NCBI RefSeq assembly: GCF_900182645.1
Contig: NZ_FXTA01000001.1
Coordinates: 310,001 to 374,000 of the forward strand
Length of the DNA stretch: 64,000 nt
Reading direction: 5' to 3'
From: Flavobacterium resistens
GTDB lineage: Bacteria > Bacteroidota > Bacteroidia > Flavobacteriales > Flavobacteriaceae
Positions 1 to 9,028 of this stretch are shown here, in pieces. Both the position numbers and the translations under genes were made by a program. A model generated the notes under the pieces. That model made no database searches, was not told the DNA's origin, and saw only the letters and a list, made by a program, of their open reading frames with translations. The number at the start of each line of letters is the position of its first letter. Positions within the stretch are counted from its first letter, which is position 1.

Positions 1-2
1 TC

Positions 3-53
3 CCAGATGCTGACACCGCGACTGTAAGCATTAATTTGTTGAAAGGAAACTGA
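3..53 (+). CDS. C-terminal tail of an upstream gene (partial)
   Basis: One frame is open from the window edge to a TGA at 51-53 and reads as ordinary protein (PDADTATVSINLLKGN). It is followed 22 bases later by a strong hairpin terminator, as expected for the last codons of a plus-strand gene. Too little is present to name the protein. The other two plus frames stop earlier (27 and 13). Confidence 0.5.
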   Translation, partial: PDADTATVSINLLKGN

Positions 54-75
54 ATTTCAAATATTTCTTAAAATA

Positions 76-111
76 AAAAAACTCCAAAATCAAATGACTT
101 TGGAGTTTTTT
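76..111. terminator. Bidirectional intrinsic terminator
   Basis: A 13-bp perfect inverted repeat (arms 76-88 and 99-111, loop 89-98) has a CTCC/GGAG core and runs of six A and six T at its outer edges. It can terminate both the plus-strand gene ending at 53 and the minus-strand gene ending at 130. Confidence 0.85.
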
Positions 112-129
112 ATATGATATCTCAAAATA

Positions 130-582
130 TTACATTTCGTTCAAGTCGTTGAATTCGTGTAAAGATTTTAATGTACTTTCGTAAAATAAGATAGCCGCGA
201 TAAGGTTTCCTTTATCAGAATATGGCATCATCTTTCTTTGAAACTCTACTGTCGTATCCAAGAAAGTTGTAGTTCCTAACGCTTGACCGTCTAATACTTT
301 TTTGTGCTCATTATCGTCTGGAATACCTAAGTCTGCCATAGTAACACCTGGTTTAGTAACCAAAGCAATATAAGGCAAAGTTTTTACCAATACTTTAATA
401 CGCTCAATGTACAATTCTAAAAGCTCTCCTTTTTGCATACCGCTCAATTCTTTTTGATCGTGGTATTTACGGATTAATGCTGTTGTACTGATAATACTTC
501 TTGGAGCATTTTTTGCTTGTGCTGATACAGCTACAGTCGCCAAGAAGCAAAGGAAACTTAGTAAGAAAATCTTGCTCTTCAT
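130..582 (-). CDS. Exported protein of unknown function, 150 aa
   Basis: The protein begins with a clear Sec signal peptide (MKS, a hydrophobic stretch, then a VSAQA cleavage region near residue 23). The mature part is about 125 residues, mostly helical in character and rich in charged residues. It has no cysteine pair, lipobox, membrane segment or catalytic motif that I recognise. It is probably a small periplasmic protein. A good Bacteroidota-type promoter lies 33-62 bases upstream and a terminator lies just past the stop, so it looks monocistronic. The signal peptide and promoter make it a convincing gene, but the function is unknown. Confidence 0.8.
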   Translation of the reverse strand: MKSKIFLLSFLCFLATVAVSAQAKNAPRSIISTTALIRKYHDQKELSGMQKGELLELYIERIKVLVKTLPYIALVTKPGVTMADLGIPDDNEHKKVLDGQALGTTTFLDTTVEFQRKMMPYSDKGNLIAAILFYESTLKSLHEFNDLNEM

Positions 583-614
583 TTGTTAGTAGATTTGGTT
601 AATTGTGATGGAAA

Positions 615-644
615 CAAAAATATATAAATTAACTTAAATTGCAA
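615..644 (-). promoter_or_regulatory. Bacteroidota-type promoter for the 150-aa exported protein
   Basis: On the minus strand there is TTG (642-644), 19 bases, then TATTTTTG (615-622), a perfect TAnnTTTG -7 element. It is 33 bases from the start codon at 582. Confidence 0.6.
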
Positions 645-722
645 CTTAATTAATTTCTTTTTTGCAATTAAATTTTTATTCTTAAAATATTGTAGCCAAA
701 AAACTACAATTAATGTAAATTT

Positions 723-1358
723 TTATGATTTAATTATTCTGAAGCGTCCAGGATACTTTATCCAGATACTTTTTTTATTGCCGTAATAATCCATATAGTC
801 TTCGCAAACAAATACAGCGTGCGCTGTAGACCAGGCAACAACACCACAGAATTCACTTCCCGACTCTCTCTTTAGTTTTTCGATTTGCTTGCCTTTTTGA
901 AAACCTAAATATTTGTAAATCGTTGGCGTATAAACTTCTCCGCTTTCTAAATCTTCTAATGCTCTGTCAAAAGTATCTTCTTTGTCAATAATTTGTTTGT
1001 ACTTAGCCATAACTGCGTAAGTCAAAATTGCATACTCGATAATTTTTTCGTTTTCGCAATTGTCTTTGATGCAAACAAAATCAGCAGATACTTTTGCTTT
1101 GCTTATTTCCTCACTATTAAGATGGAACGAATCATTATTCTTTAGTGTTATCTTTTGTACATTATCATCTATTTTTTCAGTAACAAAAAGATTATCTAAT
1201 CCATAAATATTGAGAGAAGCTTTAATGAAAGCAATCGATGAGCAATTTGTACGTTCTCCTTGTTTAAAGCTTTCAAATATTTTATCTGAACTCAGCTGTG
1301 CATAAGAATTTGAACAGACAAACACTAAAAATAAAAATATTGACGTATAAGATTTCAT
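723..1358 (-). CDS. Exported protein, possible papain-like (C39-type) fold, 211 aa
   Basis: I use the ATG at 1358 rather than the longer open frame to 1457, because it places a signal peptide (MKSYTSIF..., cleavage after SNSYA) at the N-terminus. Near residue 40 is TNCSSIAFIKASLNIYG, which resembles the Cys-helix of C39/papain-like proteins (Cys, then aliphatic residues, then YG). Near the C-terminus, AHAVFVCEDY followed by a G-x-IWIKYPG strand resembles their His region. A periplasmic cysteine-peptidase-like or inactive papain-fold protein is therefore possible, but this rests on weak motif similarity. The neighbours do not suggest a role. The existence of the gene is well supported; the fold is not. 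Confidence 0.65.
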   Translation of the reverse strand: MKSYTSIFLFLVFVCSNSYAQLSSDKIFESFKQGERTNCSSIAFIKASLNIYGLDNLFVTEKIDDNVQKITLKNNDSFHLNSEEISKAKVSADFVCIKDNCENEKIIEYAILTYAVMAKYKQIIDKEDTFDRALEDLESGEVYTPTIYKYLGFQKGKQIEKLKRESGSEFCGVVAWSTAHAVFVCEDYMDYYGNKKSIWIKYPGRFRIIKS

Positions 1359-1621
1359 GCCTTTGGATTTTATAATTGTACCCCAATACATCTTTGAAAA
1401 TAAAATTGGGTTTACAAATCTAAAAAAAATCAACTCATAGTCTAATTTACTTTTCAAATTTTATTAAAAAATATAAATTCTTTATCGGTTTCTTAAAAAA
1501 GAAAACTTAAAAGTTATGAAATTAATTTTTAAAAATTATCTTTATATCTACTCAAACAGAGCATGAAAAGGACAAAAAAACAATAAAATTGCCGTTTAAG
1601 AACTAATCGAACTTTCTTTTT

Positions 1622-2419
1622 ATGAAGAACTTATTTTCAAAAAAAATAGCACTAATCCTAATTGTTGTTATTTCCATTTTTGTTTTATTTTTTAAAATGT
1701 ATTCAGAAGAAAAAACTTCTGCTGCAAAACCACCAAAAAAATCCTATCCGCCAGGTGTTCTTTTTACTTTTGACGATGATTATATAGAAGATTGGTACCA
1801 AGCTGATCAATTATTACATCCTTACGGCTGGAAAGCAACTTTCTTTGTTTGCTGGTATGGAAGCTTAACTAAAGACCAAAAATCAAAACTCCATTTTTTA
1901 CAAAACAGAGGACATGATATTGCAGGTCATGGCTATAATCATCTGAATGCGCTAAAATATTCAAAGGAATTTGGCATCGAAAAATATATTAATGATGATA
2001 TTTTGCCCTTAAAAGCTGCGATGAAGAAAGATGGATTTAGTATTCATTCTTTTGCTTATCCTGATGGAGCACGAGATGCAGAATTAGATACTGAATTACT
2101 CAAACATTTTGATATCATTAGAGGTACAACTTATGAAGAAATTCGACCAGAATCTCAATTTTGTTATTATGAAGGTAACAGAGTAGTTTACGGTTTAGGA
2201 ATTGATGACGATTACAAACAATTCAATATTCCTTATTATAAAACTCTATTGGATTATGCCAAAGCACATAATAAAATAGTCATTTTTTATGGCCATAAAA
2301 CTGTCGCAAACGCAGATGAAAAGTTAGAAACTCCACTTTCTGCATTAGAAGATCTTTGCAAATATGCCAAAAATAATGGTCTGAAATTTTACACTATTGA
2401 TGATTTGGCTAAATTATAA
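1622..2419 (+). CDS. Polysaccharide deacetylase (NodB/CE4 family), membrane-anchored
   Basis: The N-terminal 30 residues form a signal anchor, so the catalytic part should face the periplasm. The NodB domain follows: VLFTFDDDY near residue 50 is CE4 motif 1 (TFDD, with the catalytic and metal-binding aspartates), and DIAGHGYNHLNA near residue 100 matches motif 2 (H-x3-H metal ligands). The later AYPDGARD and FYGHKT segments fit motifs 3-5. CE4 enzymes remove N- or O-acetyl groups from glycans in a metal-dependent way; the substrate cannot be told here. The gene lies 36 bases before the response regulator and may be co-transcribed with it. At 265 aa it is normal length for a one-domain CE4 protein. 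Confidence 0.85.
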   Translation: MKNLFSKKIALILIVVISIFVLFFKMYSEEKTSAAKPPKKSYPPGVLFTFDDDYIEDWYQADQLLHPYGWKATFFVCWYGSLTKDQKSKLHFLQNRGHDIAGHGYNHLNALKYSKEFGIEKYINDDILPLKAAMKKDGFSIHSFAYPDGARDAELDTELLKHFDIIRGTTYEEIRPESQFCYYEGNRVVYGLGIDDDYKQFNIPYYKTLLDYAKAHNKIVIFYGHKTVANADEKLETPLSALEDLCKYAKNNGLKFYTIDDLAKL

Positions 2420-2455
2420 TTTATTTTAGCAGTCGAAAATTTATTTCAAATCCCT

Positions 2456-3148
2456 ATGAATAAAGTATTATTAGTTGAAGACGACCCAAGAGTTGCCTCT
2501 TTTATTATACGAGGACTTGAAGAACAACTCTATCAGGTAAAAAATATTACCCGAGGTTTTGATGCTATTAATGAAGTGATGGATAATAGTTATGATATTA
2601 TCATTTTAGATATTATGCTACCCGATATTACGGGTTTTGAAGTTTGTGAAATTTTAAGAAGCCGAAAAATAATTGTTCCAATACTTATTTTGAGCGCATT
2701 AGATACTCCACATGAAAAAGTAAAAGGTCTTCAGGCGGGTGCTGATGATTATCTTGCAAAACCATTTTTGTTTGAAGAACTTTTAGCTAGAATAAATGCA
2801 CAGCTTCGCCGCTCCGAATTCAGTAACGGGATTTTAGATTTTCAATCGTATGCCGGAATTGAAATCAATATGAAAGAACAAAGTGCTTCCAGAGATGGAA
2901 AAGAACTTAACTTATCTTCAAGAGAACTGAAACTTTTGATTTTTTTCATGAAAAATCGTGAAAGAGCTTTATCCAGAATCGCAATTGCCGAGGCTGTCTG
3001 GAGTATTGATCTCGATATGAACTCTAACACCGTTGATGTTTACATCAATTATTTAAGAAATAAACTGGATAAGAACTTCCCTATTCCACTTATACATACT
3101 ATAAAAGGAACTGGCTATATGCTTAAAAAAAAGGTCAATGAATCTTAA
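2456..3148 (+). CDS. OmpR/PhoB-family response regulator
   Basis: Residues 1-115 form a receiver domain: VEDD at the acidic pocket, IIILDIMLPD with the phospho-accepting Asp near 51, and the conserved Lys in AKPF. Residues about 130-225 form a winged-helix trans_reg_C domain (SRELKLLIFFM, SNTVDVYINYLRNKLD, IHTIKGTGYML). The gene overlaps the following histidine kinase by 11 bp, a classic two-component pair. OmpR/PhoB regulators typically bind direct repeats spaced by 11 bp. A candidate set of such repeats lies at 4582-4621, upstream of the TonB receptor that follows the pair. The signal sensed is unknown. Confidence 0.93.
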   Translation: MNKVLLVEDDPRVASFIIRGLEEQLYQVKNITRGFDAINEVMDNSYDIIILDIMLPDITGFEVCEILRSRKIIVPILILSALDTPHEKVKGLQAGADDYLAKPFLFEELLARINAQLRRSEFSNGILDFQSYAGIEINMKEQSASRDGKELNLSSRELKLLIFFMKNRERALSRIAIAEAVWSIDLDMNSNTVDVYINYLRNKLDKNFPIPLIHTIKGTGYMLKKKVNES

Positions 3149-4505
3149 AACCAAATTATCGGTAAATTCTACACTGCTATTTGCTTTTACAGTTGGACTG
3201 GTTCTGGCAGGATCATTTGTACTTTTTAAAACTCACAGACAGGATCTTTATTATGAAAGACTAGAAGACAGTGCACTTATAACTGCTTTCTTTTATTTTG
3301 AAAAAGACGAAATTACTAAGATTGATAGTTCCCGGTATCAAAGAATTGAAATTCAGTATAAAAAAATAACCAATCAAACCATCAGAATTTACAATGCTAA
3401 AACGCAGGAATTATATTTGCGAGATGGTATTGATATCCAATTAAGCAATAACGAATTAAAAGCAATTTCTAAAAAGGGAGTATTGCATTTTACAAAAGAA
3501 AACAGACAATTTACAGGTTTGTTTTATAAAGACAATCAAGGTGATTTTATTATTGTCGTATCTGGAGTTGATACTGTAGGAGACCGACAATTAGATGTAC
3601 TGGGTTTAATGTTTATTCTTTGCTATTTGTTAGGAATACCTCTTAATTTCCTATTAGCCAGATTTTTGGCAAGACAGACTTTCAGACCTTTTGAAGATGT
3701 TATTGCAAAAGTAAATACGATTACGACCGAAAATCTTCATTCCAGACTCGAAATGCCAACTGTAAGCGGTAAAGATGAAATTAAAGAACTAATCACAACT
3801 TTTAATTATCTCTTGGAAAGGCTAGAAAGCGGTGTTACGATACAGAATAATTTTCTTAAAAATGCATCGCATGAACTAAAAACGCCACTTACTATTATTA
3901 TTGGAGATATTGATGTTTCCTTGCAACAGCCAAGGACTAATGAGCAATATGAAGAAGTATTGCAATCACTGAGAAAAGATACTTTTCAACTTAAATCAAT
4001 ATTAGACGAACTGCTTATTTTATCCGGATTGCAGGTTTCAGAACCAGAACAAATGGAAACTGTCAGAATTGATGAAATTTTATGGAATATACTGGAAAAG
4101 AAGGCTATAGAATATCCTGAATCTAAAGTTTCTGTAAACTTTGAATCAATTGTTGAAAATGAAGATTTACTTTCAGTTAATGCCAACAAACATATGCTGT
4201 TTATTGCATTGCACAATATTATAGATAATGCAATAAAATTTTCTTTTCCTTCTCAAGTTAATGTATTTGCATTTGAAAAAAATGGAAAGCTACTCTTGGA
4301 AATTGTTGACCAAGGTTCTGGAATTGCAGAAAAAGATAAAGAATCTGTTTTTGATCTCTTTTTTAGAAGCGATCGTACGCGACATATTAAAGGTCAGGGA
4401 TTAGGGCTTTTTATAACTATGCAGATTCTTAAACGTCACGACATTAGCCTTACATTAGATTCGGAACTTGAAAAAGGTACCCGTTTTTCTCTATTATTTC
4501 CTTAA
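3138..4505 (+). CDS. Membrane sensor histidine kinase, partner of the preceding regulator
   Basis: The start codon lies inside the 3' end of the regulator gene. Two membrane segments (about residues 8-28 and 152-172) bracket a periplasmic sensor domain of roughly 120 residues with no recognised family. A HAMP-like linker follows (FEDVIAKVNTITTEN...). The HisKA H-box is KNASHELKTPLTI near residue 243. The HATPase_c domain shows NIIDNAIKFS (N-box), VDQGSGI (G1), FFRS (F-box) and GQGLGLFI (G2). It should autophosphorylate and pass the phosphate to the receiver encoded just upstream. The length of 455 aa is typical. Confidence 0.93.
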   Translation: MNLKTKLSVNSTLLFAFTVGLVLAGSFVLFKTHRQDLYYERLEDSALITAFFYFEKDEITKIDSSRYQRIEIQYKKITNQTIRIYNAKTQELYLRDGIDIQLSNNELKAISKKGVLHFTKENRQFTGLFYKDNQGDFIIVVSGVDTVGDRQLDVLGLMFILCYLLGIPLNFLLARFLARQTFRPFEDVIAKVNTITTENLHSRLEMPTVSGKDEIKELITTFNYLLERLESGVTIQNNFLKNASHELKTPLTIIIGDIDVSLQQPRTNEQYEEVLQSLRKDTFQLKSILDELLILSGLQVSEPEQMETVRIDEILWNILEKKAIEYPESKVSVNFESIVENEDLLSVNANKHMLFIALHNIIDNAIKFSFPSQVNVFAFEKNGKLLLEIVDQGSGIAEKDKESVFDLFFRSDRTRHIKGQGLGLFITMQILKRHDISLTLDSELEKGTRFSLLFP

Positions 4506-4581
4506 ATCATTTTTATTAAAAAAATAGATTTTTTCAAATTGCAAAATGCTCATTTCTTCAATCGGTAACATTTTCATAACA

Positions 4582-4621
4582 CTCTAATCTATCTCTAATG
4601 TTGTTTATATCTAACTCTAAT
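4582..4621 (+). promoter_or_regulatory. Candidate response-regulator operator, 11-bp-phased CTCTAAT repeats
   Basis: CTCTAAT occurs exactly at 4582-4588, 4593-4599 and 4615-4621. The 11-bp phase slot between the second and third copies (4604-4610) holds a degenerate TTTATAT. Seven-base half-sites at 11-bp spacing are the normal target geometry for OmpR/PhoB regulators, and such a regulator is encoded 1.4 kb upstream. The array lies about 180 bp before the TonB receptor start at 4803. Confidence 0.5.
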
Positions 4622-4802
4622 CCCAATATTTTCGGCGTTTTACACAAAGTATTGATTTTAAAGCTTTATTGGTTTATTTATTAAATAACGTACAAATCAT
4701 CTTAAATTAACATCGACTATTTTTTTGATTTTAGGTTAACAAAAGCCTTAAATCGAAACGAAGTAAAGAGAGTTTCTTTGTCAAAAATAAAAACAAAATA
4801 AC

Positions 4803-7800
4803 ATGACAAAACTAAAACTCTTTTTTTCGGCATTGATGCTTCTGACTTTTGGAAGTATTTTTGCTCAGATTACGACTTCATCTTTAACAGCAAAAGTTAA
4901 TGACGGAACAAGTCCCGTTATTGATGCTGAAGTGACATTGACACATTTACCAACTAATGCAGTTTATAGAGCTAAAACGGATAAACAAGGCCGATTCAGT
5001 TTTGAAAATTTAAATGCCGGTGGCCCTTATGAGCTTATCGTTAAAGGTAAAGAATCGAAAGAATATTCAAATGCACAAATTCAGTTATCATTAGGCGAAA
5101 ATGATTTGCCGGCTATTGTACTAAGCAAAGAAGAAAATGTATTGGAAGAAGTTGTTATTACCAGCTCTAAACCATCTTCTAAAAATAATGGTACAAATAT
5201 TAGTGAAAAACAAGTTAACGGCCTTCCATTAATTAACAGAGGAATTCAGGATGTTACTAAACTAGTACCACAAAGCTCAAATAACTCTTTCGCGGGAACA
5301 AATTTTAGATACAATAACGTAACTATTGATGGTTCTATCAATAATGATGCAATTGGTTTCAGCCCTTCTTTAGGTGGTCAGTCTGGTACTTCTGGAATGC
5401 CAGGAAGCAGTACTCGCTCGAATTCAATAAGTCTTGACGCAATTCAGGATATTCAGGTGTATATTGCTCCGTATGATATCAAATTAGGAAATTTTCTTGG
5501 AGGAAGCGTCAATGCTGTCACTAGAAGCGGAACAAATACTGTAAGCGGATCTATTTACAGCTATGGCAGAAGTGCCGCTATTACCGGTCCAAACAACGCT
5601 GGAGATGGTTCTAAAATGCCTGGTTCTTTTGATGATTACCAAATTGGATTCAGATTAGGTTTACCTATTATTAAAGATAAACTATTCTTCTTCACTAATA
5701 TGGAATATGCTGAAAGAACAGATCCTTTGTTTTATAATGCAGGTCAAACTGATGCAAACGGAAAAGTTACATCATTAATAGATAATGCAACAGCAGAACA
5801 AATTTCAAGTTTTGTAAAAACAAACTACGGATTTGATCCAGGAACTTATGGATCTTACAACAATTTTGCAATGAGCAGAAAGTATTTCAACAAATTAGAT
5901 TGGAAAATAAACGACAAACATTCTATTTCATTACGAAATAATACAGTAGTTTCTCAGGCAACAAACTTGGAACGTGATGCTGCAAATTTCAGATTTTCAA
6001 GCATGGATTTTACGCAAAAAAACCAATCAATTAGTACGGTTTTAGAACTTAAAAGTCATTTTAACAACCAATGGTCAAATTCGTTTATTGCGAGTTATTC
6101 AGCCATTAAAGATTATCGTGATCCAAAATCAAGCAATATTATGTTCCCCCAAACAGAAATTGGTTACAACGGAGGAACAATATTCTTAGGAAATGATCGT
6201 GAAGCTACTGTATTTAATATGAAACAGAATACTGCAGAAATTACTGATAACCTTACTTTTAAAACAGGTAATCATACTTTATTGTTTGGTACTCACAATG
6301 AGTTTTACGACATTAACTACGGTTTTGTAAATTCACTTAATGGAAGAGTTTCTTATAAATCACTTGCTGATTTTTTCAATAAGCTTCCTACTCGTGTTCG
6401 CGGTACTTATCCGTTTGACGGTTCTACAAGAGATGAAATTTTTAATGATCCTTATGCAAAATTCAAAGTAAATCTTTATAGTGTTTATGCGCAGGATGAA
6501 ATCAGAATCGGAAATAAACTTAAGGTTACTCCTGGTGTTCGTGTTGATTATACAGACATTCCAAATAAACCAAAATTAAGTCCGCAAGTACAAAATTCTC
6601 CTGCTGATCCAAATTATGGTACAACTTATACCTACACGCCTTTAAGCCAAATTAAAAACAACTTTTTCAGCACAGCACTTGTTTCTCCAAGATTTGGATT
6701 TACTTATAACGTAGACGAAGACAAAACGTTTGTAATACGAGGTGGATCTGGAGTATTTACAGGAAGAATTCCTTTTGCCTGGTTAGGTTATGCTTATTAT
6801 AATGATGGCGTAGGATATGGAAGCTACGACAAAAACAATCTTACTCCGGCTCAGGTTGCAGCCGCTGGAGACCCACTTGCAAACGGAGGATTAAACGGAT
6901 ACCATGATGCTGTTCCAAAAGTACAAGCCGATTTAGTTGACAATAAATTTAAGATGCCTGCTGTTTTAAGAAATTCATTAGCCTTTGACAAAACTATTAA
7001 TGGATATAAATTTACTGTAGAAGGAATTTACACAAAAGTTATCCGTGATTTAGAATTTCAACAAGTTAATAAAACAGATAATCCTACTTATTTTTCTTAT
7101 GACACAAAACATGAAATGCCAATTTATGCAGCAAACATAAATTCAGCTTTCTCAAATGCTTATTTGCTATCAAATACAAATAAAGGATACCGTTACAGTA
7201 TTACTGAAATGATTTCTAAAACTTACGATTTTGGTTTTAATTTCATGGCAGCTTACACCTACGGAGATTCTCGTGATGTTACAAATGGTATTCGTAACTC
7301 AATGGAAAGTAACTTCCAAATGAATCAGTCTTTGACACCAAATGATCCACAATTAGCAACCTCTAACTTTAACATTAAACATAGAATTGTTTCTAATGTA
7401 GGCTACGCGGTAAAAGTTGCTGATAATAATACGTTTTCTGCAAATGTTTATTTTAACGCACAATCAGGAAATCCATTTTCTTGGGGATTTGTTAACTCAA
7501 CCATTGCAGGAACAGGACAAGCTGCCGGTTTAGCGTATATCTTTAAAGATGTTGCAGAAGCTGCAAAATATATTGGAGTAAGTTCGACTGGTGTTCCATC
7601 GGCAACAGCTGCTCAACAAGTTGCTGATTATGAAGCTTTCATTAATGGAAATGATTACCTAAAGTCAAGAAGAGGTACTTTTACACAAAGAAATGGTGAT
7701 ACAACACCATGGAACATTCAAGCCGATTTGAAATTAATGGATGAAATTAAAGTTACTAAAGTTGGAACTTTTCAAATTTCATTCAGCATGGCAAACGTTG

Positions 7801-8015
7801 GAAACTTAATCAATAAAGATTGGGGAAGAAGTTATTTCGTTCCAAATACTTACAATTCAACAGCAAGCATTGGTTTAACAAAATCAGGAAATCTTGGCGG
7901 AGTTGCTACAGGAGATCCAACTTATACTTTCCAAAAACCTACATCAGCGCCATATACTGTTGATCAGTTGGCCTCACGATTCCAAGGACAATTTGGAGTT
8001 AGATATTTATTCTAA
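4803..8015 (+). CDS. Oar-like TonB-dependent outer-membrane receptor
   Basis: A signal peptide (cleavage after SIFAQ, residue 22) is followed by a carboxypeptidase-regulatory-like beta-sandwich (about residues 25-105). Then come a TonB plug domain (GLPLINRGIQDVTKLVP ... IQDIQVYIAPYDIKLGNFLGGSVNAVTRSGTN) and a long beta-barrel ending in the aromatic GVRYLF, typical for outer-membrane insertion. The overall pattern matches Oar-type receptors, which have no SusD partner, and none is found nearby. The substrate is unknown. The gene follows the two-component pair and has phased regulator repeats in front and a strong terminator behind. It is probably a single-gene unit controlled by the neighbouring system; that last point is inference. 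Confidence 0.9.
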   Translation: MTKLKLFFSALMLLTFGSIFAQITTSSLTAKVNDGTSPVIDAEVTLTHLPTNAVYRAKTDKQGRFSFENLNAGGPYELIVKGKESKEYSNAQIQLSLGENDLPAIVLSKEENVLEEVVITSSKPSSKNNGTNISEKQVNGLPLINRGIQDVTKLVPQSSNNSFAGTNFRYNNVTIDGSINNDAIGFSPSLGGQSGTSGMPGSSTRSNSISLDAIQDIQVYIAPYDIKLGNFLGGSVNAVTRSGTNTVSGSIYSYGRSAAITGPNNAGDGSKMPGSFDDYQIGFRLGLPIIKDKLFFFTNMEYAERTDPLFYNAGQTDANGKVTSLIDNATAEQISSFVKTNYGFDPGTYGSYNNFAMSRKYFNKLDWKINDKHSISLRNNTVVSQATNLERDAANFRFSSMDFTQKNQSISTVLELKSHFNNQWSNSFIASYSAIKDYRDPKSSNIMFPQTEIGYNGGTIFLGNDREATVFNMKQNTAEITDNLTFKTGNHTLLFGTHNEFYDINYGFVNSLNGRVSYKSLADFFNKLPTRVRGTYPFDGSTRDEIFNDPYAKFKVNLYSVYAQDEIRIGNKLKVTPGVRVDYTDIPNKPKLSPQVQNSPADPNYGTTYTYTPLSQIKNNFFSTALVSPRFGFTYNVDEDKTFVIRGGSGVFTGRIPFAWLGYAYYNDGVGYGSYDKNNLTPAQVAAAGDPLANGGLNGYHDAVPKVQADLVDNKFKMPAVLRNSLAFDKTINGYKFTVEGIYTKVIRDLEFQQVNKTDNPTYFSYDTKHEMPIYAANINSAFSNAYLLSNTNKGYRYSITEMISKTYDFGFNFMAAYTYGDSRDVTNGIRNSMESNFQMNQSLTPNDPQLATSNFNIKHRIVSNVGYAVKVADNNTFSANVYFNAQSGNPFSWGFVNSTIAGTGQAAGLAYIFKDVAEAAKYIGVSSTGVPSATAAQQVADYEAFINGNDYLKSRRGTFTQRNGDTTPWNIQADLKLMDEIKVTKVGTFQISFSMANVGNLINKDWGRSYFVPNTYNSTASIGLTKSGNLGGVATGDPTYTFQKPTSAPYTVDQLASRFQGQFGVRYLF

Positions 8016-8040
8016 AAAGATTGTGTTTATTTTTTATTTT

Positions 8041-8082
8041 GTCTCCGAGTTTCTTTTCAGTGGAAACTCGGAGACTTTTTTT
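8041..8082 (+). terminator. Intrinsic terminator of the Oar-like receptor gene
   Basis: A perfect 13-bp GC-containing stem (arms 8041-8053 and 8063-8075, loop 8054-8062) is followed by a run of T to 8083. It starts 25 bases after the receptor stop codon. Confidence 0.9.
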
Positions 8083-8157
8083 TAAAGCAAAATAAAACAA
8101 TACCTTTATATTGACTTAAAGATAAAATGTTCAAAAACATAATATTAAATCAATTAT

Positions 8158-8937
8158 ATGGAAACAAATACACTAAACCAGACGGATGCTGGAGTAATTG
8201 CACTTTTGCTTTTTATTTTAATGATTATTTCGAGTTTTATTGGAATAAAAATAGGAAACTATATTCGGAATAAAAGACCTCCCACAGAGAAATCTACTGA
8301 AACTTCAACACTTGTTGCACTGCTTTTTTTCTTATTGGCCTTCACTTTTGGCATGAGCAGTGACCGATACAATTCACGAAGACAAGTTGTTGTGGAAGAA
8401 GCAAATGATATTGGTACAGCTATACTGCGAAGTGATTTATATCCCGATTCAACAAGAGCTTTGTTCCGAAAAGATTTTAAAGATTATGTTGAAGTCCGAA
8501 TTTCCTATTATGAAACAGGACCAAATATAAAAGGAATTTTAAAAGCCGATAGTTTATCTCAAGTAATTTCAGCAAAACTGTGGAAAAGAGCAACAGATCT
8601 TTCCAAAGATCCAAATAATCTTGCTGCAACGCAACAAATGATTCCTGCCTTAAACACGATGATTGATGTAACTACTACCCGCCTTTCCGGAGAAAAAGCA
8701 AAAGTTCCGCAAAGTATTTTAATAATGTTATTTTTTCTATCAGTTATAACAGCATTTTATGGTGGTTATTCAGAAGGACGCAATGGCAGAATCGATTGGC
8801 TGATACAAATTGGTTTTTGTTTGCTAGTTTCATTGGTTGTATTGTTCACACTTGATTTAGACCGACCACGCAGAGGTTTTGTAAATCTGGATGCTCCAAA
8901 CCAAACCATAATCGACTTAAGGAAAAATTTTGAGTGA
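8158..8937 (+). CDS. Bestrophin-like (DUF4239-type) membrane protein
   Basis: The 259-residue protein has about four hydrophobic segments (residues 12-32, 52-66, 178-196 and 208-226). Between the second and third is a soluble region beginning SSDRYNSRRQVVVEEANDIGTAILRSDLYPD. That signature (a charged R-x-x-VVEEAN-x-IGTA stretch after the second helix) resembles DUF4239, the bacterial bestrophin-like family, whose biochemical role is not established. I name the family from memory of the motif without a profile search. The gene stands alone between two strong terminators. Confidence 0.7.
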   Translation: METNTLNQTDAGVIALLLFILMIISSFIGIKIGNYIRNKRPPTEKSTETSTLVALLFFLLAFTFGMSSDRYNSRRQVVVEEANDIGTAILRSDLYPDSTRALFRKDFKDYVEVRISYYETGPNIKGILKADSLSQVISAKLWKRATDLSKDPNNLAATQQMIPALNTMIDVTTTRLSGEKAKVPQSILIMLFFLSVITAFYGGYSEGRNGRIDWLIQIGFCLLVSLVVLFTLDLDRPRRGFVNLDAPNQTIIDLRKNFE

Positions 8938-8957
8938 TTAAAAAAGTAAATCAATAA

Positions 8958-8995
8958 AAAAGGGATGATTTCAAATAACTGAAATCATCCCTTTT
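8958..8995. terminator. Bidirectional terminator between convergent genes
   Basis: A 16-bp perfect inverted repeat (arms 8958-8973 and 8980-8995, six-base loop) has AAAA and TTTT outer edges. It lies between the stop of the DUF4239-type gene (8937, plus) and the stop of the siderophore receptor (9029, minus), so it can serve both. Confidence 0.88.
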
Positions 8996-9028
8996 CTATA
9001 CTGTAAAATTCTTTTTTCGAAATAAAAA

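Noticed and set aside
1359..1457. N-terminal extension of the papain-like candidate gene
   Set aside because: The extra 33 codons precede a perfect signal peptide, which must be N-terminal.
7894..8085. Short plus-strand frame overlapping the end of the Oar-like receptor
   Set aside because: It lies in another frame of the receptor gene and runs through its terminator hairpin.
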